From the NCBI GenBank assembly GCA_022865545.1, contig JALHTA010000450.1, positions 1-8,967 on the forward strand: a stretch of DNA of 8,967 nt, in the 5' to 3' direction. The stretch comes from Actinomycetota bacterium. GTDB lineage: Bacteria; Actinomycetota; Humimicrobiia; Humimicrobiales; Humimicrobiaceae. Below are positions 1-7,640 of the stretch, in pieces. A program made the position numbers and the translations under genes. The notes under the pieces were generated by a model. That model was not told the origin of the DNA. It saw only the letters and a program-made list of their open reading frames with translations, and searched no databases. The first letter of the stretch is position 1; each line of letters opens with the position of its first letter.

Positions 1-75
1 AAAGTGAAGAAAAAAGTTTAAATTATTTTCAAAATTAATTATCATTGAATTGCTGGTACTGCTTTTATTTGTGCA

Positions 76-104
76 TTGACAATATAATTATACAATATTA
101 TCAA
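76..104 (+). promoter_or_regulatory. possible promoter for the acyltransferase gene
   Basis: A perfect -35 hexamer TTGACA (76-81) is followed after 17 bases by TATCAA (99-104), which matches four of six positions of the -10 consensus. Transcription would begin near 111, almost on the ribosome binding site, giving a very short leader. The surrounding DNA is so AT-rich that other -10 placements are possible, for example TATTAT at 96-101 with a short 14-base spacer. The call rests mainly on the perfect -35. Confidence 0.35.
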
Positions 105-126
105 AAAAGCAGGAAAGAGAGTATTT

Positions 127-984
127 GTGCTTAATTATCTGGGTTACAAGTTCACAGAGTTTATTGCCATAGTCCTTCCCTATCCATTGGCATATGCGCT
201 AGCTGTTTCAGCAGCAAGACTATGGTATGCTACTGGTGCCAATGTGGGCATAATAAAGAAAAATATATCAAGGGTATTAAACCTTGATATGGGAGATCCT
301 GAAGTCCACAGGATAGCAGTCAGGATCTTTATAAACTGGGGTAAGAATGTCGTGGACTTCCTTAGGCATCGAATAATTTCCAGGGAGACTTTAAGATCAA
401 GAGTTAGCCTTGAAGGAGTAGAATATCTTGATGAAGCGCTCAAGGAAAAAAAAGGTGTTGTCATAATAAGTTCCCATATTGGAAATTTCGAATGGGGGGC
501 ATGCAGGCTTGCAGTAGATGGATACAAAATATGGGGAGTCACTCTTTTTAGAAAAAGTGAAAGGACCAACCGTTTCTTTCAAGCAAACAGGATGACCAAG
601 GGCTTCAAGACCCTCTATATCAATAAGATCATCCATATATTCAGACACCTTAAGAATAACGAGATAATGGCTATCCCTTCTGACTGGGCTCCCACCGGGA
701 AAGCTTCCAGACATTTTAAGTTTTTTGGTCGGATGGCTGTGTTACCAACAGGAGCCCTCCAGATTGCATTAAGGTCGGGGGCGCCTCTTATACCGAGTTT
801 TATATGGAGAGATGGGAAATATACCCATCACCTGGTAATAAGAAAGCCCATTGAGCTTGACCGTGAAGGAGACAAAGAAGAACTGATATCAAAGAATATG
901 GATAAACTGATTGCTGTAATGGAGTCTCACATAAGGGAGCATCTTGCTGAATGGGAACTATTTCATGACATTTGGATAGACTAA
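127..984 (+). CDS. LpxL/PatA-like lysophospholipid acyltransferase
   Basis: Membrane-associated acyltransferase of the LpxL/HtrB (LABLAT) superfamily, which transfers fatty acyl groups to glycolipids: lipid A precursors in Gram-negatives, phosphatidylinositol mannosides (PatA) in actinobacteria. The catalytic HX4E motif reads HIGNFE at residues 117-122, after a hydrophobic strand (111-116). Further family blocks are the IPSD segment (183-186), FFGRMAVLPTGA (199-210) and the GAPLIP strand (218-223); the C-terminus ends in the typical EW.LFHDIW pattern (275-283). Residues 12-36 form the hydrophobic N-terminal anchor. At 285 residues it is close to normal family length. The start is a GTG with a purine-rich site AGGAAAGAG (111-119) upstream; no ATG fits better. 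No lpx or pim genes are adjacent, so the acceptor lipid cannot be assigned. The gene ends TAA-TAG, 96 bases before the ATPase gene. Confidence 0.85.
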   Translation: MLNYLGYKFTEFIAIVLPYPLAYALAVSAARLWYATGANVGIIKKNISRVLNLDMGDPEVHRIAVRIFINWGKNVVDFLRHRIISRETLRSRVSLEGVEYLDEALKEKKGVVIISSHIGNFEWGACRLAVDGYKIWGVTLFRKSERTNRFFQANRMTKGFKTLYINKIIHIFRHLKNNEIMAIPSDWAPTGKASRHFKFFGRMAVLPTGALQIALRSGAPLIPSFIWRDGKYTHHLVIRKPIELDREGDKEELISKNMDKLIAVMESHIREHLAEWELFHDIWID

Positions 985-1014
985 TAGTATACTGAATTTT
1001 TTATTTCAGAATGT

Positions 1015-1020
1015 AAGGAG
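1015..1020 (+). promoter_or_regulatory. strong Shine-Dalgarno without a canonical start
   Basis: AAGGAG is a near-perfect anti-16S match, yet no ATG, GTG or TTG follows within 15 bases. The frame of the ATPase is open from 988 onward, and an ATC codon at 1027 lies in that frame six bases after this site. Either initiation occurs at this rare codon, adding 18 residues to the ATPase, or the site is fortuitous. Confidence 0.35.
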
Positions 1021-1080
1021 CTTACGATCGTAGACAGGCAATTAAAGACTTCTGAGAACAATACTAGGAAACCTGAGATA

Positions 1081-3861
1081 ATGTGGCACAATCACACCAT
1101 TGAAAAAACCCGGAAAATTCTCAGTACGGATCTTAAGAATGGTTTGAGCGAGAAAAATGTAGAGTCAAGACTATCGGAATATGGTCCGAACCAGCTGGAG
1201 GAAAGAAAAGGAAGAACTCCATTTAAGATCTTCATCTCCCAGTTTAATGATTTTATGATATGGATACTTATTGCCGCAGCTTTTATCTCAGGGGTTCTAA
1301 TAAGGGAAGTTACTGATGCAATAGTTATATTGGTCATACTGGTAATAAATTCGGTTCTTGGTTTTGTTCAGGAATACAGGGCCGAACAGGCTCTTCAGGC
1401 TTTAAAGGAACTTGCTTCTCCCAGTGCCCTGGTCATAAGAGCCGGGAGAGAAAAAAGTATCTATTCCAAAAACCTTGTCCCAGGTGATATCGTTAAAATA
1501 TCTGCAGGAGACCTCGTCCCGGCAGACTGCCGTATTATCAAACAAGTTAACCTGCAGGCGGATGAATCTATCCTTACCGGAGAATCGGAACCAGTTGCTA
1601 AGACTACTGCTATCATCGAAAGCCAGCATCTCCCATTAGGTGATAAGAAAAACCTCCTTTTTAGCGGGACCACAATAGTAAAAGGCAGGTGCATTGCTGT
1701 TGTGACCGGAACAGGACAACAAACTGAAATAGGAAAAATTGCAAGTATGGTCCAGGAAGAAGAGGGCATGACACCTTTGCAAGTCGAGCTTAAGACTGTA
1801 AGCAAAAGGATAGGTATAATATGCATTGCAATAAGCGTAATAGTTTTTGCAGCAGGCATACTAAAGGGTAATTCTGTGGCCGATATGCTCCTGGTAGCAG
1901 TCGCTCTTGCAGTAGCTGCGATACCAGAGGGACTTCCAGCTATCGTCACCGTGGCTCTTGCCCTTGGGGTACAGAGGATGGCTAAAAACAATGCAATAGT
2001 AAGAAAGCTGAGTTCTGTTGAAACTCTTGGCGGAGTCTCTGTAATATGTACCGATAAGACAGGGACACTCACGGAGAATAAGATGATGGTCAGGAAGATA
2101 TACACCGGGCTTGATCCTGTAAGTGAATATGATGATTATATAGAAAAATATGGAAAGACTTGTAGCGGTTCAGATGGGGATAATAAGAAAGATATTTTTC
2201 CATCACCGGTAAAACTGGACAGCGACCTGGCCCTTAAGCTTCTTCTTAATAATGCTGTACTTTGCAATGATGCATACTATCTGGATAAGGAACAGTGTGA
2301 GATCACAGGTGATCCCACAGAAGCAGCGCTGATAGAACTTGCTGATTCATATTCCCTGGACAAGGGCAATATGGAAGACAGGTACAGGCGGGTGATGGAA
2401 GAACCTTTCGATTCTATCCGTAAGATGATGACAACTATCAATAAGACCGGCACGGACGACAGCAGCGGGCATGATCATGTTTTATTCTCAAAAGGTGCTC
2501 CTGAAATCATTATGGAAAAATGTACAAAGATCATCAAGGATGGACAAATAAAAGATATGTCCGATTCTGATAGAGATAAGATAATGGAAAATAATTCCCT
2601 GTTGGCAGGAAAGGCTATGAGGAATCTTGCTTTTGCTTTTAAATATCTTGATAGACTTCCCGCTGAGGACGGTATAAGCAAGGAAGAGAAAAATTTGGTC
2701 TACCTCGGTATGGTCGGCATGATAGATCCTCCAAGACCCGAGGTCTATGATGCTATAGCTAAATGCAAAAAAGCAAATATAAAGGTGATCATGGTGACCG
2801 GGGATCACAAGATCACAGCAACTGCTATCGGTGCGGAACTTGGTCTTCTGGAATATGGGGGCAAAATCATAGACGGAATGGAATTTGATGCTATGACTGA
2901 AACCGAACTGGAGGAACAGATCGAGGATATAAGGATATTTGCACGTGTATCTCCATCCAATAAAGTCGACATAGTAGATGCTCTTAAGAAAAAGCAGCAT
3001 ATAGTCGCTATGACAGGAGACGGGATAAATGACGCTCCTTCCCTAAAAAAAGCTGATATTGGTATAGCCATGGGTATAGTCGGAACAGATGTGAGCAAAG
3101 AGTCCAGCGATATGATACTTACTGATGATAATTTTGCCACTATAGTAAAGGCGATCAGGCAGGGAAGAGTGATCTATGATAATTTAAAGAAGTTTATCCT
3201 TTTTCTTCTTTCCTGTAATATTTCTGAAGTATTAATAATGTTTGTCTCAATAGTTATCGGAGACTATATCTTTTTTCTCATCACCGGCCAGAGAGGATTC
3301 CTTTATATCCCGCTGCTACCCGTACAAATACTCTGGATGAACCTTATCACTGATGGTCTTCCGGCTATGGCCCTGGGGGTAGATCCTCCAGAGAAAAATA
3401 TAATGGAAAGGAAAGCGACAAAAAAGAAGGAGCCTATCCTGAGTTCAAGAAGGCTTTTACTGGTAGGCTGGCAGGGTCTTATTATGACCCTGGGAGCATT
3501 ATTTATATATTTTAGTGCACCAATATTATTTAGTGACAGGTCTCATATATCCCAAACAATGGTATTTACGACCCTGGTTATCACACAACTCCTACATACA
3601 TATAATTTCAGGTTCGAGGACAGGGGAATATTCAGAAAGGATATCTTCGGCAATAAATATTTAAACCTGGCAGTACTGGTATCGATCTTGCTTCAAGTAG
3701 CTATCATATACATACCATGGTTACAGGACATATTTGAGACTACAAGTCTATCACTTGAGAACTGGCTTCTTATAGCTGCAAGCTCTATAATACCGGTGCT
3801 TTTAATAAATCTTATCAATGAGGTCATATATAAGAGAAGAAGGTCGGGAGTTTCTTACTAA
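1081..3861 (+). CDS. P2A-type Ca2+-transporting P-type ATPase
   Basis: Integral-membrane pump that couples ATP hydrolysis to cation export, most likely Ca2+. Its 926 residues show all P-type landmarks: N-terminal cation-ATPase domain, actuator TGES (166-169), M4 PEGLP (282-286), phosphorylated Asp325 in DKTGTLT, nucleotide-site KGAPE (471-475) and hinge TGDGIND (645-651). Aligned by eye with SERCA, ion ligands are kept in M4 (Glu283 = E309), M5 (Asn713 = N768, Glu716 = E771) and M6 (Asn754, Thr757, Asp758 = N796, T799, D800). The M8 glutamate E908 is replaced by Gln836, as in plasma-membrane-type pumps, so the stoichiometry may be one Ca2+ per ATP. The ATG at 1081 has only a weak upstream AGGA (1066-1069); an upstream non-canonical start at 1027 is possible. 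It could also move Mn2+ or Na+, but the M4-M6 ligand set favours Ca2+. Intact, with no frameshift. Confidence 0.92.
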   Translation: MWHNHTIEKTRKILSTDLKNGLSEKNVESRLSEYGPNQLEERKGRTPFKIFISQFNDFMIWILIAAAFISGVLIREVTDAIVILVILVINSVLGFVQEYRAEQALQALKELASPSALVIRAGREKSIYSKNLVPGDIVKISAGDLVPADCRIIKQVNLQADESILTGESEPVAKTTAIIESQHLPLGDKKNLLFSGTTIVKGRCIAVVTGTGQQTEIGKIASMVQEEEGMTPLQVELKTVSKRIGIICIAISVIVFAAGILKGNSVADMLLVAVALAVAAIPEGLPAIVTVALALGVQRMAKNNAIVRKLSSVETLGGVSVICTDKTGTLTENKMMVRKIYTGLDPVSEYDDYIEKYGKTCSGSDGDNKKDIFPSPVKLDSDLALKLLLNNAVLCNDAYYLDKEQCEITGDPTEAALIELADSYSLDKGNMEDRYRRVMEEPFDSIRKMMTTINKTGTDDSSGHDHVLFSKGAPEIIMEKCTKIIKDGQIKDMSDSDRDKIMENNSLLAGKAMRNLAFAFKYLDRLPAEDGISKEEKNLVYLGMVGMIDPPRPEVYDAIAKCKKANIKVIMVTGDHKITATAIGAELGLLEYGGKIIDGMEFDAMTETELEEQIEDIRIFARVSPSNKVDIVDALKKKQHIVAMTGDGINDAPSLKKADIGIAMGIVGTDVSKESSDMILTDDNFATIVKAIRQGRVIYDNLKKFILFLLSCNISEVLIMFVSIVIGDYIFFLITGQRGFLYIPLLPVQILWMNLITDGLPAMALGVDPPEKNIMERKATKKKEPILSSRRLLLVGWQGLIMTLGALFIYFSAPILFSDRSHISQTMVFTTLVITQLLHTYNFRFEDRGIFRKDIFGNKYLNLAVLVSILLQVAIIYIPWLQDIFETTSLSLENWLLIAASSIIPVLLINLINEVIYKRRRSGVSY

Positions 3862-3976
3862 GAGCCTGTCCGAGAATATTTCTATATAATTATCTGAAAG
3901 TGATATTATAATATGAATAGAGTTATGTGTTTTTATCTATACTAAAAAAATTCTTATTAGATAGAGTGGTAGTTGG

Positions 3977-4516
3977 TTGGGTACGCAATATAAAGTCAGT
4001 AATTCTGTCCTTGAACTAGTCCTTGGGGATATCATCCTGCAGGAAACAGACGCGATAGTCAATGCTGCCAATAGCCAGCTTGCTCCAGGAGGGGGAGTCT
4101 CAGGAGCCATTCACCGAGGTGCCGGACCGCAGCTCTGGGATGAATGCAAAGCTCTTGGCGTGTGCAGTACAAGTGAGGCAAAAATAACCAAAGGCTATAA
4201 TCTCTTTGCTGATTATGTAATACATACAGTAGGACCGGTATATGCCGGCAGGGTAAGTGATCCAGAAAATCTAAAGAACAGCTATCAGAATAGTCTTGAC
4301 CTTGCTTCAAAAAAGAATTTAAAAAGTATATCTTTTCCTTCTATTTCTACAGGTGTATTTGGGTATCCCGTAAAGGAAGCTTCATATATTGCATTAAAAG
4401 CTATAATAGACTGGATCAAACAACATCCCGGCATTGAACTAGTCAGAATGGTACTTCATTCTGAAGAAGATTATAGTATGTATAAATCTGCGCTTGATAA
4501 TATGATGTCAGATTAA
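3977..4516 (+). CDS. macrodomain (Appr-1''-p processing family) protein
   Basis: Single-domain macro protein of 179 residues, cytoplasmic, predicted to bind ADP-ribose or its derivatives (O-acetyl-ADP-ribose, Appr-1''-p, ADP-ribosylated side chains). Visible motifs: LGDI (16-19, adenine site), AIVNAAN (26-32), glycine-rich GGGVSGAIH (38-46), VIHTVGP (81-87) and the diphosphate loop SISTGVFGYP (122-131). It resembles E. coli YmdB across its length, but the aspartate of the MacroD/YmdB GGVDGAIH motif, proposed as catalytic, is Ser42 here; close relatives with Ala or Ser at this place appear to exist, so hydrolase activity is uncertain. The frame has a stop at 3962-3964 and no ATG before the conserved core, so TTG at 3977 is the only plausible start; its ribosome site is poor. 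The gap from the ATPase stop is 115 bases. No ADP-ribosyltransferase or sirtuin gene is adjacent. Confidence 0.9.
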   Translation: MGTQYKVSNSVLELVLGDIILQETDAIVNAANSQLAPGGGVSGAIHRGAGPQLWDECKALGVCSTSEAKITKGYNLFADYVIHTVGPVYAGRVSDPENLKNSYQNSLDLASKKNLKSISFPSISTGVFGYPVKEASYIALKAIIDWIKQHPGIELVRMVLHSEEDYSMYKSALDNMMSD

Positions 4517-4612
4517 CTCATAAGCCCGCCTCACCATCATATAGCATCCAGCTGCCTTATTGTCTATTTAGTGATATATAAAGGGCATGGCTCTATTTAT
4601 TAAAATTCTTAA

Positions 4613-7027
4613 TTATGAACACTTGGAATAACCGCAGTTCCTGCAAACATAACAACCTCCCTCGGGCTCCATTATCCCTCCGCAATCGACTTCGGGACAT
4701 ATCATTATGGAACGCGGACCTCCTGTTATATCAAAGTCAAATTTATTATAGCCATTAAGTGAAAATTCAATGGCCTTCCCTATCGCATCAGGGCATGAAA
4801 GCACATTGGTGTTCGGGTCTGCTATACATGTTATGCAGCGGATCCCCTCGACCTGGCTCTTTATTTCTTCCAGATCCATACCGGATCTTATTGATATAGA
4901 AAGAAGCCTTCCGACTACTTCAGTAAGTGCAGCACATCCTTCCTCGCCGGTATTTGTGAATACCTCGCATATCCCATGCTCGTCAGTATTGACAGTTACA
5001 TAAAGTTTTCCGCAACCGCCTATAGTATATTTTTTTGTCATCCCCTGTGTGATATCAGGACGGGGGCGAGGTTTGATCTTAGGCATCGGTCCGGTTGCTT
5101 CTATGGCTTCCTTGGTCCTGGTATTATCTTCTTCTTTTTTATCAGCCATAATCTTTTCTGCTGAGCTTTCTGCAGATTGTTTAATATTTTCGGCTTTCTT
5201 TACCGGAGTCTCCGGAGCATCGGATTTTACATTCTCAGCATCTTTATTTTTACCTTTTACTTCAAGTACCTGTGCGTCCCTGCTTCCATCCCTGAATATT
5301 GTTATTCCCTTGCAGCCAAGTCTATATGAAAGCATATAAACATCCTCTACGTCCTGCACGGTCGCTGAGTTTGCAAAATTTACTGTCTTTGACACAGCAT
5401 TGTCAACAAATTTCTGGAATGCTGCCTGAGTCCTTACATGCCATTTTGGTGAGACTTCATGGGCTGTTATAAATATCCTTTTATATTCTGAAGGTATTTC
5501 TTCAATATCTTTTATAAGTCCCTTTTCTGCTATTCTCTCCATCAATTCCTTGCTGTAAAAACCTTCTTCTTTGGCAATGCTCTTGAAATATTTATTCACT
5601 TCAAGAAGTTTATCATTATCCATTACATTCTTTACAAAAGAGACCGCAAATAAAGGCTCTACTCCGCTGGAACAATCAGCTATTATGCTCAGTGTCCCTG
5701 TCGGGGCAATAGTTGTTGTAGTAGCATTCCTTATTTTATAACCTTCAGGACTATCAAATATGCTTCCGTTAAAGTTCGGGAATTCTCCCTTTTCTTCTGC
5801 AAGTTTTTTAGAAGCTTCCTTGGATTCATCCTGAATGAAGCTCATTATCTTGCCGCCTAACTCCAGTGCTTCTTCACTGTCATAAGGTATTCCCATGATC
5901 ACAAGTAGGTCGGCCCATCCCATCACTCCCAGACCGATCTTCCTGTTCCCGTTTACCATCTCCCGGATCTTTTCGATAGGATACTTGCTCATGTCGATCA
6001 CATCATCCAGGAACCTTACAGATGTATGCACTATCCTTCCAAGCTTCCTATAATCTATCTGTCTTATCCCATCTTCTTCCTTTACCATATGCGCCAGGTT
6101 AATGGACCCCAGATTACATGCTTCATAGGGTAAAAGTGGTTGCTCTCCGCACGGATTGGTGCTTTCGATCTGGCCGATATGAGGAGTAGGATTATCTTTA
6201 TTAAGGCGGTCAAGGAATATGATACCCGGATCACCATTCTTCCATGCATGCTCTACTATTTTGGAAAATACTTCACGGGCATTATACCGGTCAAATACTT
6301 CCTTTGTGCGGGGGTTCACTATTTCATATTTTTCATCATTCTCTACAGCCCTCATAAAAGCTTCCGTGACTCCTACCGATATATTGAAATTAGTCAGCTT
6401 TTCATTATTTTCCTTCGCAGTTATAAAATCCAGGATATCAGGGTGATCTACGCGGAGTATACCCATATTGGCTCCCCTTCTTGTTCCACCCTGTTTAATT
6501 GTGTCGGTAGCCGCATTAAAAACAGTCATAAACGATATCGGACCACTGGATACTCCCTTTGTTGAAAGAACAACATCGTTTCTTGGCCTTATCCTTGAAA
6601 AGGAATAGCCCACTCCCCCTCCTGATTTCTGTATAAGAGCGGTGTTTTTAAGTGTTTCGAATATATCAGACATGGAATCACCTATCGGAAGGACAAAACA
6701 GGCTGCCAGCTGCTGGAGCTCTTTCCCAGCATTCATAAGTGTCGGTGAATTAGGAAGAAAATCAAGATCAGCCATTATATCATAGAAATCTTTTTCTATT
6801 TTTAGGATTTCTTTTTCAGTTTTTCCATATCTTTTTTCTGCAGATACTATATTCCGGGCGACCCTTGCAAACATCTCCCTTGGTTTTTCAAGAAGGTTTC
6901 CCGCCTCATCCCTTTTCAGGTATCTTCTCTCAAGAACTTTTATTGCATTTTCAGACAGGCTTATCTTCTTTGTCAGGTAATAATCATTTAGCATCTTTCT
7001 TCCACTCTTTTTGTCAGCTTCTTTCAT
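4613..7027 (-). CDS. nrdJ: adenosylcobalamin-dependent (class II) ribonucleotide reductase
   Basis: Reduces ribonucleotides to deoxyribonucleotides using a thiyl radical generated from adenosylcobalamin, so it needs neither oxygen nor a separate radical subunit. In 804 residues: catalytic-barrel motif NPCGE (291-295) with radical Cys293 and Glu295; redox pair Cys110 (LAACFVLP) and Cys304, 11 residues after Cys293 as in Thermotoga NrdJ; substrate loops near GGTRRGANMG (180-189) and APTGTLSIIAD (441-451). The barrel ends near 590; a charged low-complexity linker (about 590-660) leads to a TSCPD-type domain (about 665-760, CITC 731-734, SCPD 744-747). The tail carries Cys777, 782, 792 and 795 (probable zinc ribbon) and Cys798/Cys803, a CX4C pair like the thiol relay of other reductases. 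No N-terminal ATP-cone is present, so dATP activity control is unlikely. The ATG follows AGGGAGGT (7036-7043) at 8 bases. Intact; transcribed toward the macrodomain gene. Confidence 0.97.
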   Translation of the reverse strand: MKEADKKSGRKMLNDYYLTKKISLSENAIKVLERRYLKRDEAGNLLEKPREMFARVARNIVSAEKRYGKTEKEILKIEKDFYDIMADLDFLPNSPTLMNAGKELQQLAACFVLPIGDSMSDIFETLKNTALIQKSGGGVGYSFSRIRPRNDVVLSTKGVSSGPISFMTVFNAATDTIKQGGTRRGANMGILRVDHPDILDFITAKENNEKLTNFNISVGVTEAFMRAVENDEKYEIVNPRTKEVFDRYNAREVFSKIVEHAWKNGDPGIIFLDRLNKDNPTPHIGQIESTNPCGEQPLLPYEACNLGSINLAHMVKEEDGIRQIDYRKLGRIVHTSVRFLDDVIDMSKYPIEKIREMVNGNRKIGLGVMGWADLLVIMGIPYDSEEALELGGKIMSFIQDESKEASKKLAEEKGEFPNFNGSIFDSPEGYKIRNATTTTIAPTGTLSIIADCSSGVEPLFAVSFVKNVMDNDKLLEVNKYFKSIAKEEGFYSKELMERIAEKGLIKDIEEIPSEYKRIFITAHEVSPKWHVRTQAAFQKFVDNAVSKTVNFANSATVQDVEDVYMLSYRLGCKGITIFRDGSRDAQVLEVKGKNKDAENVKSDAPETPVKKAENIKQSAESSAEKIMADKKEEDNTRTKEAIEATGPMPKIKPRPRPDITQGMTKKYTIGGCGKLYVTVNTDEHGICEVFTNTGEEGCAALTEVVGRLLSISIRSGMDLEEIKSQVEGIRCITCIADPNTNVLSCPDAIGKAIEFSLNGYNKFDFDITGGPRSIMICPEVDCGGIMEPEGGCYVCRNCGYSKCS

Positions 7028-7035
7028 TACTGATT

Positions 7036-7043
7036 ACCTCCCT
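7036..7043 (-). promoter_or_regulatory. nrdJ ribosome binding site
   Basis: On the minus strand this reads AGGGAGGT, eight bases before the ATG at 7027. The strong match supports that ATG over Met12 in the same frame. Confidence 0.8.
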
Positions 7044-7194
7044 GTATTATATTTATTTTGTAGATATATTTATAATATTTAAACTTCGTAATCCTTAAGG
7101 TCTTAATTAAAAAATAAACAAACTGAAAATTTAACCGCAATAATTATAAAAAATAGATATTTTCTAAAATTTTACCTTCCAGAAGTAGCAAATT

Positions 7195-7210
7195 ACTCAG
7201 GATATTGTGT
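7195..7210. promoter_or_regulatory. NrdR box 1 (downstream of the nrdJ -10)
   Basis: On the minus strand the 16 bases read ACACAATATCCTGAGT, matching by eye about 13 of 16 positions of the NrdR-box consensus ACACWATATATWGTGT. It covers roughly +2 to +17 of the predicted nrdJ transcript. Its start is exactly 32 bp from that of box 2, the roughly three-helical-turn spacing typical of NrdR operators. Confidence 0.7.
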
Positions 7211-7218
7211 ATGAATAT

Positions 7219-7247
7219 ATATTAAACCACTAGATATTGTATGTCAA
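7219..7247 (-). promoter_or_regulatory. nrdJ promoter
   Basis: Read on the minus strand, a perfect -35 TTGACA (7247-7242) is followed after the optimal 17 bases by -10 TAATAT (7224-7219), five of six consensus. Transcription should begin near 7212, giving a leader of about 185 bases before the nrdJ ATG. Box-like palindromes fill the spacer and lie just past the -10, so this is a strong promoter expected to be repressed by NrdR. I saw no cobalamin-riboswitch B12 box in the leader. Confidence 0.75.
7227..7242. promoter_or_regulatory. NrdR box 2 (in the nrdJ promoter spacer)
   Basis: The minus-strand 16-mer ATACAATATCTAGTGG matches about 13 of 16 positions of the NrdR consensus and shares ACAATATC at the same offset with box 1. 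It lies between the -35 and -10 hexamers, where a bound repressor would block RNA polymerase. A 16-base gap separates it from box 1. Confidence 0.72.
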
Positions 7248-7519
7248 TATAATTTTTACTATTTTATAGATTATTTTTTATAATATGTATATTAGAAATT
7301 TATATATATTATTATTACAACTTATTTAATTATATTACAAAGTATCAATACCATATTATAGCTTCCTTTATTATTATATTACTAATGGCCATACTTTAAG
7401 CTTCCTTTATATTCCGGGGAAGAAGGAACAGTACTTGTTTTATCTTCCTCTGAACCTCTACTCACCCAAAAAATAATTTACCAAATTAACCATTTTCAAA
7501 TACACATTAGGATTATTTC
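7243..7519. other. AT-rich gene-free spacer between divergent promoters
   Basis: I see no convincing gene here on either strand: stops are dense and no frame shows a recognisable protein. It separates the nrdJ promoter from the promoter reading toward the small ribosomal peptide. Its one distinct structure is an imperfect direct repeat (7351-7371 and 7389-7410). No tRNA, CRISPR-like array or insertion-sequence end was recognised. Confidence 0.6.
7351..7410. repeat. imperfect direct repeat, two copies
   Basis: Two copies (7351-7371 and 7389-7410) share a CCATA start and an exact 12-base core AGCTTCCTTTAT (7360-7371, 7399-7410), differing by one indel and a few substitutions in between. Core starts are 39 bases apart. 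On the minus strand each copy carries AAAGGAAG followed by an ATG, so each resembles a translation start; the two resulting frames are only about 15 and 10 codons. Operator half-sites, a local duplication or chance are all possible. Confidence 0.4.
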
Positions 7520-7528
7520 TGGTATAAT
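7520..7528 (+). promoter_or_regulatory. extended -10 promoter toward the bS22-like gene
   Basis: TGGTATAAT contains a perfect TATAAT (7523-7528) preceded by the TGN extension, which can replace a good -35. At the expected -35 position only TACACA (7501-7506) is found. Transcription would start near 7535, leaving a leader of about 105 bases before the small ribosomal-peptide gene and probably also serving the methyltransferase gene. Confidence 0.55.
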
Positions 7529-7640
7529 GTTTGTTTCGGTTAGCTATTATCGATAGGGCTGTATAAGCTTTATCCTTTTTAATAATAATTATCAAAGCTG
7601 GAATAAATATTAATCAGTTTATCAGTGCATAAGGAGAATT

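Noticed and set aside
1..21. Open frame at the left edge ending in TAA at 19-21
   Set aside because: Only six codons (four of them Lys) are visible; too little to call the tail of an upstream gene.
76..96. NrdR box upstream of the acyltransferase gene
   Set aside because: The left half (ACAATATA) resembles a box, but the right half does not match and there is no second box at 31-32 bp.
992..1009. Hairpin CTGAA...TTCAG after the acyltransferase gene
   Set aside because: Five A/T-rich pairs with the T run in the loop rather than after the stem; not a credible terminator.
3841..3890. Terminator or insertion-sequence end after the ATPase gene
   Set aside because: Only a 4-base TCGG/CCGA pairing without a T tract, and no matching inverted end or target duplication.
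3907..3912. Perfect TATAAT upstream of the macrodomain gene
   Set aside because: No -35 match or TGN extension at the right place; in DNA this AT-rich a lone hexamer is expected by chance.
4517..4612. Bidirectional terminator between the converging macrodomain and nrdJ genes
   Set aside because: I searched for inverted repeats around the GCCCGCC and GGGCATGGC segments and found no stem with adequate pairing.
7028..7212. Cobalamin or other riboswitch in the nrdJ leader
   Set aside because: No B12-box-like segment or paired GC-rich helices; the leader is AT-rich with only a short CCTTAAGG palindrome.
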